A stretch of DNA of 64,000 nucleotides, from positions 30,918,501 to 30,982,500 of the forward strand of contig CM032117.1 of assembly GCA_018894105.1 (NCBI GenBank), in the 5' to 3' direction. The notes below the pieces were generated by a model. That model saw nothing but the letters and a program-made list of their open reading frames with translations. It did no database searches and was not told the DNA's origin. Positions 40,202 to 54,083 of this stretch are shown here, one piece after another. This DNA is from Jacaranda mimosifolia. Taxonomy: Eukaryota > Streptophyta > Magnoliopsida > Lamiales > Bignoniaceae. Each line of letters opens with the position of its first letter. Positions within the stretch are counted from its first letter, which is position 1. The position numbers and the translations under genes were made by a program.

Positions 40202-41462
40202 TGTCACGCCCCAACTTAGCAAACTAACATAATTTTCATACATAAATCAACTTAATACGAGATTATAACCCGAAAGTTGCTCCTTATGTCTTGATCTGGC
40301 TAATTGTCCTCCATATGTGAAAATATCAACAAAAAGAGTGAGCTCGAAATCCCAGCAAACATTTTGCATAGATTTAAGAAGCAAAATATTCAAAATATCT
40401 TATAATTAACATGACCATGAGACCATAACACCCAAAGTTCGGTGGACAAACTGCCGCCATATCAAAATACACAAAGCATTTCAAACTAGTTTTGAGCCGG
40501 CACATTCAAAGATTGGAATCACATGAATTTCGTGTCATATATCAAAGTATTATAGTCAACATGGCTATGCAAAACATATTCTCATATTAAAGATTGTGAA
40601 CATTTCAAAACTTAAACATATGTAAAACACTCACCTTCCAAATTCTTATAAAACTAAGTACAAACACTCTTCAAGAATCTTCCTCTCCTAATTCTTTCTC
40701 TTCCTATTCTAACATTTTCTAACCTCACAAGATATATACACTTCCACATATTCGCAACATATATTCAGGTAATTTTGTAACTTACAAAATAATTCCCATT
40801 ATACCATAATAATACACCACTTTTCTTATTCTAAAATAAGATGCACCGCTATATATACTTACATAAATAGGTTATTACTTCATATTCCTCCATTATTTCA
40901 AGAGTAATACGTACTACCTTCCTTATACTTAAGGGCTACCCTCTCCATATTCCACTTGTAACTTTTGACCCTAATTTCAAGAATAAAAGTCCACTAATTG
41001 TCATTACTTAATTGTGTTAGTAAATCAATTTATAATCATTTTTTTCTATTATTATTGGGCATCACAAACACCCCTCCGTCAAAAAACCACGTGCTCATCT
41101 TGATGGATATGGTTCCAATCCGTTACCAGGCATTGGGATTCTATAGGTGGTCAAAAAATCGACTCACTACTAGATATGGATGCGATGTTCTCTATATCAT
41201 CAACAGTACCAAGGTTTCATAACAATTGCATCAAGTTTCCATAATAACTCACTTGAGTTCCTTACAAGCCATATACAAGGTGAGGGACTAGAACTTGTCT
41301 TCGCAGAAGATCTAGATCGAGATGATGTTGTACCTAAACAAAAGTAACTAGCTGATAAACCTAGAACAATAATAATTCAAGTTGATTATTCATCCAACAA
41401 CTTAGATAGATAAATTAACCTTATCTTTCTGCTTAGGTCTAACCTATTGCTCTGATACCATT
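40202..41462 (-). mobile_element. Unit 32
   Basis: LTR 40202-41066, internal 41067-41462. AACCCGAAAG and AATTGTCC are private; ATTGTGTTAG matches unit 19. Confidence 0.92.
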
Positions 41463-42723
41463 TGTCACGCCCCAACTTAGCAAACTAACATAATTTTCAT
41501 ACATAAATCAACTTAATACGAGATTATAACTTGAAAGTTGCTCCTTATGTCTTGATCTGTCTAATTCTCCTCCATATGTGAAAATATCAACAAAAAGAGA
41601 GAGCTCGAAATCCCAGCAAACATTTTGCGTAGATTTAAGAAGCAAAATATTCAAAATATCTTATAATTAACATGACCATGACACCATAACACCCAAAGTT
41701 CGGTGGACAAACTGCCGCCATATCAAAATACACAAAGCATTTCAAACTAGTTTTGAGCCGGCACATTCAAAGATTGGAATCACATGAATTTCGTGTCATA
41801 TATCAAAGTATTATAGTCAACATGGCTATGCAAAACATATTCTCATATTAAAGATTGCGAACATTTCAAACCTTAAACATATGTAAAACACTCACCTTGC
41901 AAATTCTTATAAAAGTAAGTACAAACACTCTTCAAGAATCTTCCTCTCCTAATTCTTTCTCTTCCTATTCTAACATTTTCTAACCTCACAAGATATATAC
42001 ACTTCCACATATTCGCAACATATATTCAGGTAATTTTGTAACTTACAAAATAATTCCCATTATACCATAATAATACACCACTTTTCTTATTCTAAAATAA
42101 GATGCACCGCTATATATACTTACATAAATAGGTTATTACTTCATATTCCTCCATTATTTCAAGAGTAATACGTACTACCTTCCTTATACTTAAGGGCTAC
42201 CCTCTCCATATTCCACTTGTAACTTTTGACCCTAATTTCAAGAATAAAAGTCCACTAATTGTCATTACTTAATTGGGTTAGTAAATCAATTTATAATCAT
42301 TTTTTTCTATTATTATTGGGCATCACAAACACCCCTCCGTCAAAAAACCACGTGCTCGTCTTGATGGATATGGTTCCAATCCGTTACCAGGCATTGGGAT
42401 TCTATAGGTGGTCAAAAAATCGACTCACTACTAGATATGGATGCGATGTTCTCTATATCATCAACAGTACCAAGGTTTCATAACAATTGCATCAAGTTTC
42501 CATAATAACTCACTTGAGTTCCTTACAAGCCATATACAAGGTGAGGGACTAGAACTTGTCTTCGCAGAAGATCTAGATCGAGATGATGTTGTACCTAAAC
42601 AAAAGTAACTAGCTGATAAACCTAGAACAATAATAATTCAAGTTGATTATTCATCCAACAACTTAGATAGATAAATTAACCTTATCTTTCTGCTTAGGTC
42701 TAACCTATTGCTCTGATACCATT
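41463..42723 (-). mobile_element. Unit 33
   Basis: LTR 41463-42327, internal 42328-42723. Private AGAGAGAGCTC and TTTGCGTAG. Confidence 0.92.
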
Positions 42724-43985
42724 TGTCACGCCCCAACTTAGCAAACTAACATAATTTTCATACATAAATCAACTTAATACGAGATTATAACCTTGAAAGT
42801 TGCTCCTTATGTCTTGATCTGGCTAATTCTCCTCCATATGTGAAAATATCAACAAAAAGAGTGAGCTCGAAATCCCAGCAAACATTTTGCATAGATTTAA
42901 GAAGCAAAATATTCAAAATATCTTATAATTAACATGACCATGACACCATAACACCCAAAGTTCGGTGGACAAACTGCCGCCATATCAAAATACACAAAGC
43001 ATTTCAAACTAGTTTTGAGCCGGCACATTCAAAGATTTGAATCACATGAATTTCGTGTCATATATCAAAGTATTATAGTCAACATGGCTATGCAAAACAT
43101 ATTCTCATATTAAAGATTGTGAACATTTCCAAACTTAAACATATGTAAAACACTCACTTTCCAAATTCTTATAAAACTAAGTACAAACACTCTTCAAGAA
43201 TCTTCCTCTCCTAATTCTTTCTCTTCCTATTCTAACATTTTCTAACCTCACAACATATATACACTTCCACGTATTCGCAACATATATTCAGGTAATTTTG
43301 TAACTTACAAAATAATTCCCATTATACCATAATAATACACCACTTTTCTTATTCTAAAATAAGATGCACCGCTATATATACTTACATAAATAGGTTATTA
43401 CTTCATATTCCTCCATTATTTCAAGAGTAATACGTACTACCTTCCTTATACTTAAGGGCTACCCTCTCCATATTCCACTTGTAACTTTTGACCCTAATTT
43501 CAAGAATAAAAGTCCACTAATTGTCATTACTTAATTGGGTTAGTAAATCAATTTAAAATCATTTTTTTCTATTATTATTGGGCATCACAAACACCCCTCC
43601 GTCAAAAAACCACGTGCTCATCATGATGGATATGGTTCCAATCCGTTACCAGGCATTGGGATTCTATAGGTGGTCAAAAAATCGACTCACTACTAGATAT
43701 GGATGCGATGTTCTCTATATCATCAACAGTACCAAGGTTTCATAACAATTGCATCAAGTTTCCATAATAACTCACTTGAGTTCCTTACAAGCCATATACA
43801 AGGTGAGGGACTAGAACTTGTCTTCGCAGAAGATCTAGATCGAGATGATGTTGTACCTACACAAAAGTAACTAGCTGATAAACCTAGAACAATAATAATT
43901 CAAGTCGATTATTCATCCAACAACTTAGATAGATAAATTAACCTTATCTTTCTGCTTAGGTCTAACCTATTGCTCTGATACCATT
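42724..43985 (-). mobile_element. Unit 34
   Basis: LTR 42724-43589 (866 bp), internal 43590-43985. TTTGAATC, TTCCAAACTT and CACAACAT are shared with unit 36; ATTTAAAATC and CATCATGATGG are shared with unit 35. Confidence 0.92.
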
Positions 43986-45245
43986 TGTCACGCCCCAACT
44001 TAGCAAACTAACATAATTTTCATACATAAATCAACTTAATACGAGATTATAACTTGAAAGTTGCTCCTTATGTCTTGATCTGTCTAATTCTCCTCCATAT
44101 GTGAAAATATCAACAAAAAGAGTGAGCTCGAAATCCCAGCAAACATTTTGCATAGATTTAAGAAGCAAAATATTCAAAATATCTTATAATTAACATGACC
44201 ATGACACCATAACACCTAAAGTTCGGTGGACAAACTGCCGCCATATCAAAATACACAAAGCATTTCAAACTAGTTTTGAGCCGGCACATTCAAAGATTGG
44301 AATCACATGAATTTCGTGTCATATATCAAAGTATTATAGTCAACATGGCTATGCAAAACATATTCTCATATTAAAGATTGTGAACATTTCAAACCTTAAA
44401 CATATGTAAAACACTCACCTTGCAAATTCTTATAAAAGTAAGTAGAAACACTCTTCAAGAATCTTCCTCTCCTAATTCTTTCTCTTCCTATTCTAACATT
44501 TTCTAACCTCACAAGATATATACACTTCCACATATTCGCAACATATATTCAGGTAATTTTGTAACTTACAAAATAATTCCCATTATACCATAATAATACA
44601 CCACTTTTCTTATTCTAAAATAAGATGCACCGCTATATATACTTACATAAATAGGTTATTACTTCATATTCCTCCATTATTTCAAGAGTAATACGTACTA
44701 CCTTCCTTATACTTAAGGGCTACCCTCTCCATATTCCACTTGTAACTTTTGATCCTAATTTCAAGAATAAAAGTCCACTAATTGTCATTACTTAATTGGG
44801 TTAGTAAATCAATTTAAAATCATTTTTTTCTATTATTATTGGGCATCACAAACACCCCTCCGTCAAAAAACCACGTGCTCATCATGATGGATATGGTTCC
44901 AATCCGTTACCAGGCATTGGGATTCTATAGGTGGTCAAAAAATCGACTCACTACTAGATATGGATGCGATGTTCTCTATATCATCAATAGTACTAAGGTT
45001 TCATAACAATTGCATCAAGTTTCCATAATAACTCACTTGAGTTCCTTACAAGCCATATACAAGGTGAGGGACTAGAACTTGTCTTCGCAGAAGATCTAGA
45101 TCGAGATGATGTTGTACCTAAACAAAAGTAACTAGCTGATAAACCTAGAACAATAATAATTCAAGTGATTATTCATCCAACAACTTAGATAGATAAATTA
45201 ACCTTATCTTTCTGCTTAGGTCTAACCTATTGCTCTGATACCATT
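43986..45245 (-). mobile_element. Unit 35
   Basis: LTR 43986-44850, internal 44851-45245 (395 bp, a base lost in CAAGTGATT). CACCTAAAG is private. Confidence 0.92.
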
Positions 45246-46507
45246 TGTCACGCCCCAACTTAGCAAACTAACATAATTTTCATACATAAATCAACTTAAT
45301 ACGAGATTATAACTTGAAAGTTGCTCCTTATGTCTTGATCTGTCTAATTCTCCTCCATATGTGAAAATATCAACAAAAAGAGTGAGCTCGAAATCCCAGC
45401 AAACATTTTGCACAGATTTAAGAAGCAAAATATTCAAAATATCTTATAATTAACATGACCATGAGACCATAACACCCAAAGTTCGGTGGACAAACTACCG
45501 CCATATCAAAATACACAAAGCATTTCAAACTAGTTTTGAGCCGGCACATTCAAAGATTTGAATCACATGAATTTCGTGTCATATATCAAAGTATTATAGT
45601 CAACATGGCTATGCAAAACATATTCTCATATTAAAGATTGTGAACATTTCCAAACTTAAACATATGTAAAACACTCACTTTCCAAATTCTTATAAAACTA
45701 AGTACAAACACTCTTCAAGAATCTTCCTCTCCTAATTCTTTCTCTTCCTATTCTAACATTTTCTAACCTCACAACATATATACACTTCCACGTATTCGCA
45801 ACATATATTCAGGTAATTTTGTAACTTAAAAAATAATTCCCATTATACCATAATAATACACCACTTTTCTTATTCTAAAATAAGATGCACCGCTATATAT
45901 ACTTACATAAATAGGTTATTACTTCATATTCCTCCATTATTTCAAGAGTAATACGTACTACCTTCCTTATACTTAAGGGCTACCCTCTCCATATTCCACT
46001 TGTAACCTTTGACCCTAATTTCAAGAATAAAAGTCCACTAATTTTCATTACGTAATAGAGTTAGTAAATCAATTTATAATCATTTTTTTCTATTATTATT
46101 GGGGCATCACAAACACCCCTCTGTCAAAAAACCACGTCCTCGTCTTGATGGACTTGGTTCCAATCCGTTACCAGGCATTGGGATTCTAGAGGTGGTCAAC
46201 AAATTGACTCACTACTAGATATGGATGCGATGTTCGCTATATCATCAACAGTACCAAGGTTTCATAACAATTGCATCAAGTTTCCATAATAACTCACTTG
46301 AGTTCCTTACAAGCCATATACAAAGTGAGGGACTAGAACTTGTGTTCGCAGAAGATCTAGATCGAGATGATGTTGTACCTACACAAAAGTAACTAGCTGA
46401 TAAACCTAGAACAATAATAATTCAAGTCGATTATTCATCCAACAACTTAGATAGATAAATTAACCTTATGTTTCTGCTTAGGTCTAACCTATTGCTTTGA
46501 TACCATT
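45246..46507 (-). mobile_element. Unit 36 (variant PBS)
   Basis: LTR 45246-46111, internal 46112-46507. Low-coordinate LTR half is a twin of unit 34. The PBS at 46494-46505 carries one change (minus strand TGGTATCAAAGC), the only non-identical PBS in the window. Confidence 0.92.
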
Positions 46508-47772
46508 TGTCACGCCCCAACTTAGCAAACTAACATAATTTTCATACATAAATCAACTTAATACGAGATTATAACTTGAAAGTTGCTCCTTATGTCTTGA
46601 TCTGGCTAATTCTCCTCCATATGTGAAAATATCAACAAAAAGAGTGAGCTCGAAATCCCAGCAAACATTTTGCATAGATTTAAGAAGCAAAATATTCAAA
46701 ATATCTTATAATTAACATGACCATGACACCATAACACCCAAAGTTCGGTGGACAAACTGCCGCCATATCAAAATACACAAAGCATTTCAAACTAGTTTTG
46801 AGCCGGCACATTCAAAGATTGGAATCACATGAATTTCGTGTCATATATCAAAGTATTATAGTCAACATGGCTATGCAAAACATATTCTCATATTAAAGAT
46901 TGTGAACATTTCAAAACTTAAACATATGTAAAACACTCACCTTGCAAATTCTTATAAAAGCTAAGTAGCAACACTCTTCAAGAATCTTCCTCTCCTAATT
47001 CTTTCTCTTCCTATTCTAACATTTTCTAACCTCACAAGCATATATACACTTCCACATATTCGCAACATATATTCAGGTAATTTTGTAACTTACAAAATAA
47101 TTCCCATTATACCATAATAATACACCACTTTTCTTATTCTAAAATAAGATGCACCGCTATATATACTTACATAAATAGGTTATTACTTCATATTCCTCCA
47201 TTATTTCAAGAGTAATACGTACTACCTTCCTTATACTTAAGGGCTACCCTCTCCATATTCCACTTGTAACTTTTGACCCTAATTTCAAGAATAAAAGTCC
47301 ACTAATTGTCAGTACTTAATTGAGTTAGTAAATCAATTTATAATCATTTTTTTCTATTATTATTAGGGCATCACAAACACCCCTCCGTCAAAAAACCACG
47401 TCCTCGTCTTGATGGATATGGTTCCAATCCGTTACCAGGCATTGGGATTCTAGAGGTGGTCAAAAAATTCGACTCACTACTAGATATGGATGCGATGTTC
47501 GCTATATCATCAACAGTACCAAGGTTTCATAACAATTGCATCAAGTTTCCATAATAACTCACTTGAGTTCCTTACAAGCCATATACAAGGTGAGGGACTA
47601 GAACTTGTCTTCGCAGAAGATCTAGATCGAGATGATGTTCTACCTAAACAAAAGTAACTAGCTGATAAACCTAGAACAATAATAATTCAAGTCGATTATT
47701 CATCCAACAACTTAGATAGATAAATTAACCTTATGTTTCTGCTAAGGTCTAACCTATTGCTCTGATACCATT
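46508..47772 (-). mobile_element. Unit 37
   Basis: LTR 46508-47375 (868 bp) with GCTAAGTAGC and AAGCATATATAC; internal 47376-47772 (397 bp, AAATTCGAC). Confidence 0.92.
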
Positions 47773-49033
47773 TGTCACGCCCCAACTTAGCAAACTAACA
47801 TAATTTTCATACATAAATCAACTTAATACGAGATTATAACTTGAAAGTTGCTCCTTATGTCTTGATCTGGCTAATTCTCCTCCATATGTGAAAATATCAA
47901 CAAAAAGAGTGAGCTCGAAATCCCAGCAAACATTTTGCATAGATATAAGAAGCAAAATATTCAAAATATCTTATAATTAACATGACCATGACACCATAAC
48001 ACCCAAAGTTCGGTGGACAAACTACCGCCATATCAAAATACACAAAGCATTTCAAACTAGTTTTGAGCCGGCACATTCAAAGATTGGAATCACATGAATT
48101 TCGTGTCATATATCAAAGTATTATAGTCAACATGGCTATGCAAAACATATTCTCATATTAAAGATTGTGAACATTTCAAAACTTAAACATATGTAAAACA
48201 CTCACCTTCCAAATTCTTATAAAACTAAGTACAAACACTCTTCAAGAATCTTCCTCTCCTAATTCTTTCTCTTCCTATTCTAACATTTTCTAACCTCACA
48301 ACATATATACACTTCCACGTATTCGCAACATATATTCAGGTAATTTTGTAACTTACAAAATAATGCCCATTATACCATAATAATACACCACTTTTCTTAT
48401 TCTAAAATAAGATGCACCGCTATATATACTTACATAAATAGGTTATTACTTCATATTCCTCCATTATTTCAAGAGTAATACGTACTACCTTCCTTATACT
48501 TAAGGGCTACCCTCTCCATATTCCACTTGTAACTTTTAACCCTAATTTCAAGAATAAAAGTCCACTAATTGTCATTACTTAATTGGGTTAGTAAATCAAT
48601 TTATAATCATTTTTTTCTATTATTATTGGGCGTCACAAACACCCCTCCGTCAAAAAACCACGTGCTCGTCTTGATGGATATGGTTCCAATCCGTTACCAG
48701 GCATTGGGATTCTATAGGTGGTCAAAAAATCGACTCCCTACTAGATATGGATGCGATGTTCGCTATATCATCAACAGTACCAAGGTTTCATAACAATTGC
48801 ATCAAGTTTCCATAATAACTCACTTGAGTTCCTTACAAGCCATATACAAGGTGAGGGACTAGAACTTGTCTTCGCAGAAGATCTAGATCGAGATGATGTT
48901 GTACCTAAACAAAAGTAACTAGCTGATAAACCTAGAACAATAATAATTCAAGTCGATTATTCATCCAACAACTTAGATAGATAAATTAACCTTATCTTTC
49001 TGCTTAGGTCTAACATATTGCTCTGATACCATT
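47773..49033 (-). mobile_element. Unit 38
   Basis: LTR 47773-48637 with altered end GGGCGTCACA and ATAATGCCC; internal 48638-49033. Confidence 0.92.
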
Positions 49034-50295
49034 TGTCACGCCCCAACTTAGCAAACTAACATAATTTTCATACATAAATCAACTTAATACGAGATTATAG
49101 CCTGAAAGTTGCTCCTTATGTCTTGATCTGGCTAATTCTCCTCCATATGTGAAAATATCAACAAAAAGAGTGAGCTCGAAATCCCAGCAAACATTTTGCA
49201 TAGATTTAAGAAGCAAAATATTCAAAATATCTTATAATTAACATGACCATGACACCATAACACCCAAAGTTCGGTGGACAAACTGCCGCCATATCAAAAT
49301 ACACAAAGCATTTCAAACTAGTTTTGAGCCGGCACATTCAAAGATTGGAATCACTTGAATTTCGTGTCATATATCAAAGTATTATAGTCAACATGGCTAT
49401 GCAAAACATATTCTCATATTAAAGATTGTGAACATTTCAAACCTTAAACATATGTAAAACACTCACCTTGCAAATTCTTATAAAAGTAAGTAGAAACACT
49501 CTTCAAGAATCTTCCTCTCCTAATTCTTTCTCTTCCTATTCTAACATTTTCTAACCTCACAAGATATATACACTTCCACATATTCGCAACATATATTCAG
49601 GTAATTTTGTAACTTACAAAATAATTCCCATTATACCATAATAATACACCACTTTTCTTATTCTAAAATAAGATGCACCGCTATATATACTTACATAAAT
49701 AGGTTATTACTTCATATTCCTCCATTATTTCAAGAGTAATACGTACTACCTTCCTTATACTTAAGGGCTACCCTCTCCATATTCCACTTGTAACCTTTGA
49801 CCCTAATTTCAAGAATAAAAGTCCACTAATTGTCATTACTTAATTGAGTTAGTAAATCAATTTATAATCATTTTTTTCTATTATTATTAGGGCATCACAA
49901 ACACCCCTCCGTCAAAAAACCACGTCCTTGTCTTGATGGATTTGGTTCCAATCCGTTACCAGGCATAGGGATTCTAGAGGTGGTCAAAAAATTGACTCAC
50001 TACTAGATATGGATGCGATGTTCGCTATATCATCAACAGTACCAAGGTTTCATAACAATTGCATCAAGTTTCCATAATAACTCACTTGAGTTCCTTACAA
50101 GCCATATACAAGGTGAGGGACTAGAACTTGTGTTCGCAGAAGATCTAGATCGAGATGATGTTGTACCTACACAAAAGTAACTAGCTGATAAACCTAGAAC
50201 AATAATAATTCAAGTTGATTATTCATCCAACAACTTAGATAGATAAATTAACCTTATCTTTCTGCTTAGGTCTAACCTATTGCTCTGATACCATT
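49034..50295 (-). mobile_element. Unit 39
   Basis: LTR 49034-49899, internal 49900-50295. TATAGCCTG, ATCACTTGAA and GGCATAGGG are private; internal otherwise like unit 30. Confidence 0.92.
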
Positions 50296-51557
50296 TGTCA
50301 CGCCCCAACTTAGCAAACTAACATAATTTTCATACATAAATCAACTTAATACGAGATTATAACTTGAAAGTTGCTCCTTATGTCTTGATCTGTCTAATTC
50401 TCCTCCATATGTGAAAATATCAACAAAAAGAGTGAGCTCGAAATCCCAGCAAACATTTTGCACAGATTTAAGAAGCAAAATATTCAAAATATCTTATAAC
50501 TAACATGACCATGACACCATAACACCCAAAGTTCGGTGGACAAACTACCGCCATATCAAAATACACAAAGCATTTCAAACTAGTTTTGAGCCGGCACATT
50601 CAAAGATTGGTATCACATGAATTTCGTGTCATATATCAAAGTATTACAGTCAACATGGGCTATGCAAAACATATTCTCATATTAAAGATTGTGAAACATT
50701 TCAAACTTAAACATATGTAAAACACTCACCTTCCAAATTCTTATAAAACTAAGTACAAACACTCTTCAAGAATCTTCCTCTCCTAATTCTTTCTCTTCCT
50801 ATTCTAACATTTTCTAACCTCACAAGATATATACACTTCCACGTATTCGCAACATATATTCAGGTAATTTTGTAACTTACAAAATAATTCCCATTATACC
50901 ATAATAATACACCACTTTTCTTATTCTAAAATAAGATGCACCGCTATATATACTTACATAAATAGGTTATTACTTCATATTCCTCCATTATTTCAAGAGT
51001 AATACGTACTACCTTCCTTATACTTAAGGGCTACCCTCTCCATATTCCACTTGTAACTTTTGACCCTAATTTCAAGAATAAAAGTCCACTAATTGTCATT
51101 ACTTAATTGAGTTAGTAAATCTTTTTATAATCATTTTTTTCTATTATTATTGGGGCATCACAAACACCCCTCCGTCAAAAAACCACGTCCTCGTCTTGAT
51201 GGACATGGTTCCAATCCGTTACCAGGCATTGGGATTCTATAGGTGGCAAAAAATTGACTCACTACTAGATATGGATGTGATGTTCCTTATATCATCAACA
51301 GTACCAAGGTTTCATAACAATTGCATCAAGTTTCCATAATAACTCACTCGAGTTCCTTACAAGCCATCAACAAGATGAGGGACTAGAACTTATCTTCGCA
51401 GAAGATCTAGATCGAGATGATGTTGTACCTACACAAAAGTAACTAGCTGATAAACCTAGAACAATAATAATTCAAGTCGATTATTCATCCAACAACTTAG
51501 ATAGATAAATTAACCTTATCTTTCTGCTTAGGTCTAACCTATTGCTCTGATACCATT
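50296..51557 (-). mobile_element. Unit 40
   Basis: LTR 50296-51162 (867 bp) with CATGGGCTATG and GTGAAACATTT; internal 51163-51557 (395 bp) is the first of the CTCGAG subtype. Confidence 0.92.
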
Positions 51558-52821
51558 TGTCACGCCCCAACTTAGCAAACTAACATAATTTTCATACATA
51601 AATCAACTTAATACGAGATTATAACTGAAAGTTGCTCCTTATGTCTTGATCTGGCTAATTCTCCTCCATATGTGAAAATATCAACAAAAAGAGTGAGCTC
51701 GAACATCCCAGCAAACATTTTGCATAGATTTAAGAAGCAAAATATTCAAAATATCTTATAATTAACATGACCATGATACCATAACACCCAAAGTTCGGTG
51801 GACAAACTACCGCCATATCAAAATACACAAAGCATTTCAAACTAGTTTTGAGCCGGCACATTCAAAGATTGGAATCACATGAATTTCGTGTCATATATCA
51901 AAGTATTATAGTCAACATGGGCTATGCAAAACATATTCTCATATTAAAGATTGTGAACTATTTCAAAACTTAAACATATGTAAAACACTCACCTTCCAAA
52001 TTCTTATAAAACTAAGTACATACACTCTTCAAGAATCTTCCTCTCCTAATTCTTTCTCTTCCTATTCTAACATTTTCTAACCTCACAACATATATACACT
52101 TCCACGTATTCGCAACATATATTCAGGTAATTTTGTAACTTACAAAATAATTCCCATTATACCATAATAATACACCACTTTTCTTATTCTAAAATAAGAT
52201 GCACCGCTATATATACTTACATAAATAGGTTATTACTTCATATTCCTCCAATATTTCAAGAGTAATACGTACTACCTTCCTTATACTTAAGGGCTACCCT
52301 CTCCATATTCCACTTGTAACCTTTGACCCTAATTTCAAGAATAAAAGTCCACTAATTGTCATTACTTAATAGAGTTAGTAAATCAATTTATAATCATTTT
52401 TTTCTATTATTATTGGGGCATCACAAACACCCCTCTGTCAAAAAACCACGTCCTCGTCTTGATGGATATGGTTCCAATCCGTTACCAGGCATTGGGATTC
52501 AATAGGTGGAAAAAAAATTGACTCACTACTAGATGTGGATGTGATGTTCCTTATATCATCAACAGTACCAAGGTTTCATAACAATTGCATCAAGTTTCCA
52601 TAATAACTCACTCGAGTTCCTTACAAGCCATCAACAAGATGAGGGACTAGAACTTATCTTCGCAGAAGATCTAGATCGAGATGATGTTGTACCTACACAA
52701 AAGTAACTAGCTGATAAACCTAGAACAATAATAATTCAAGTCGATTATTCATCCAACAACTTAGATAGATAAATTAACCTTATCTTTCTGCTTAGGTCTA
52801 ACCTATTGCTCTGATACCATT
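51558..52821 (-). mobile_element. Unit 41
   Basis: LTR 51558-52425 (868 bp) with GAACATCCC, ATGATACC and GTGAACTATTTC; internal 52426-52821 of the CTCGAG subtype. Confidence 0.92.
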
Positions 52822-54083
52822 TGTCACGCCCCAACTTAGCAAACTAACATAATTTTTCATACATAAATCAACTTAATACGAGATTATAACATGAAAGTTG
52901 CTCCTTATGTCTTGATCTGGCCTAATTCTCCTCCATATGTGAAAATATCAACAAAAAGAGTGAGCTTGAAATCCAGCAAACATTTTGCATAGATTTAAGA
53001 AGCAAAATATTCAAAATATCTTATAACTAACATGACCATGACACCATAACACCCAAAGTTCGGTGGACAAACTACCGCCATATCAAAATACACAAAGCAT
53101 TTCAAACTAGTTTTGAGCCGGCACATTCAAAGATTGGTATCACATGAATTTCGTGTCATATATCAAAGTATTACAGTCAACATGGGTATGCAAAACATAT
53201 TCTCATATTAAAGATTGTGAACATTTCAAAACTTAAACATATGTAAACACTCACCTTCCAAATTCTTACAAAACTAAGTACAAACACTCTTCAAGAATCT
53301 TCCTCTCCTAATTCTTTCTCTTCCTATTCTAACATTTTCTAACCTCACAAGATATATACACTTCCACGTATTCGCAACATATATTCAGGTAATTTTGTAA
53401 CTTACAAAATAATTCCCATTATACCATAATAATACACCACTTTTCTTATTCTAAAATAAGATGCACCGCTATATATACTTACCTAAATAGGTTATTACTT
53501 CATATTCCTCCACTATTTCAAGAGTAATACGTACTACCTTCCTTATACTTAAGGGCAACCCTTTCCATATTCCACTTGTAACTTTTGACCCTAATTTCAA
53601 GAATAAAAGTCCACTAATTGTCATTACTTAATTGGGTTAGTAAATCAATTTATAATCATTTTTTTCTATTATTATTGGGACATCACAAACACCACTCCGT
53701 CAAAAAACCACGTCTTCGTCTTGATGGATATGGTTCCAATCCGTTACCAGGCATTGGGATTCTATAGGTGGAAAAACAATTGACTCACTACTAGATATGG
53801 ATGTGATGTTCCTTATATCATCAACAGTACCAAGGTTTCATAACAATTGCATCAAGTTTCCATAATAACTCACTCGAGTTCCTTACAAGCCATCAACAAG
53901 ATGAGGGACTAGAACTTATCTTCGCAGAAGATCTAGATCGAGATGATGTTGTACCTACACAAAAGTAACTAGCTGATAAACCTAGAACAATAATAATTCA
54001 AGTCGATTATTCATCCAACAACTTAGATAGATAAATTAACCTTATCTTTCTGCTTAGGTCTAACCTATTGCTCTGATACCATT
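52822..54083 (-). mobile_element. Unit 42
   Basis: LTR 52822-53687 with AATTTTTCAT, GGCCTAATT and end GGGACATCACA; internal 53688-54083 of the CTCGAG subtype with PPT variant CCACTCC. Confidence 0.92.

Larger units (their letters stand above)
41463..46507 (-). repeat. Likely dimeric duplication of units 33-34 and 35-36
   Basis: Units 34 and 36 share TTTGAATC, TTCCAAACTT, CACTTTCC, CACAACAT and CACGTATTCG, with an offset of 2522 bp. Units 33 and 35 are similar too, but variants shared between neighbours 34 and 35 show later exchange. Confidence 0.5.
51163..54083 (-). repeat. Run of three units with a distinct internal subtype
   Basis: Internals 40, 41 and 42 share CACTCGAGTTCC (CTCGAG at 51347, 52611 and 53873), CCATCAACAAGATGAG, AACTTATC and GATGTTCCTTAT. 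None of the other internals has this combination, so it is a private local amplification. Confidence 0.7.
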
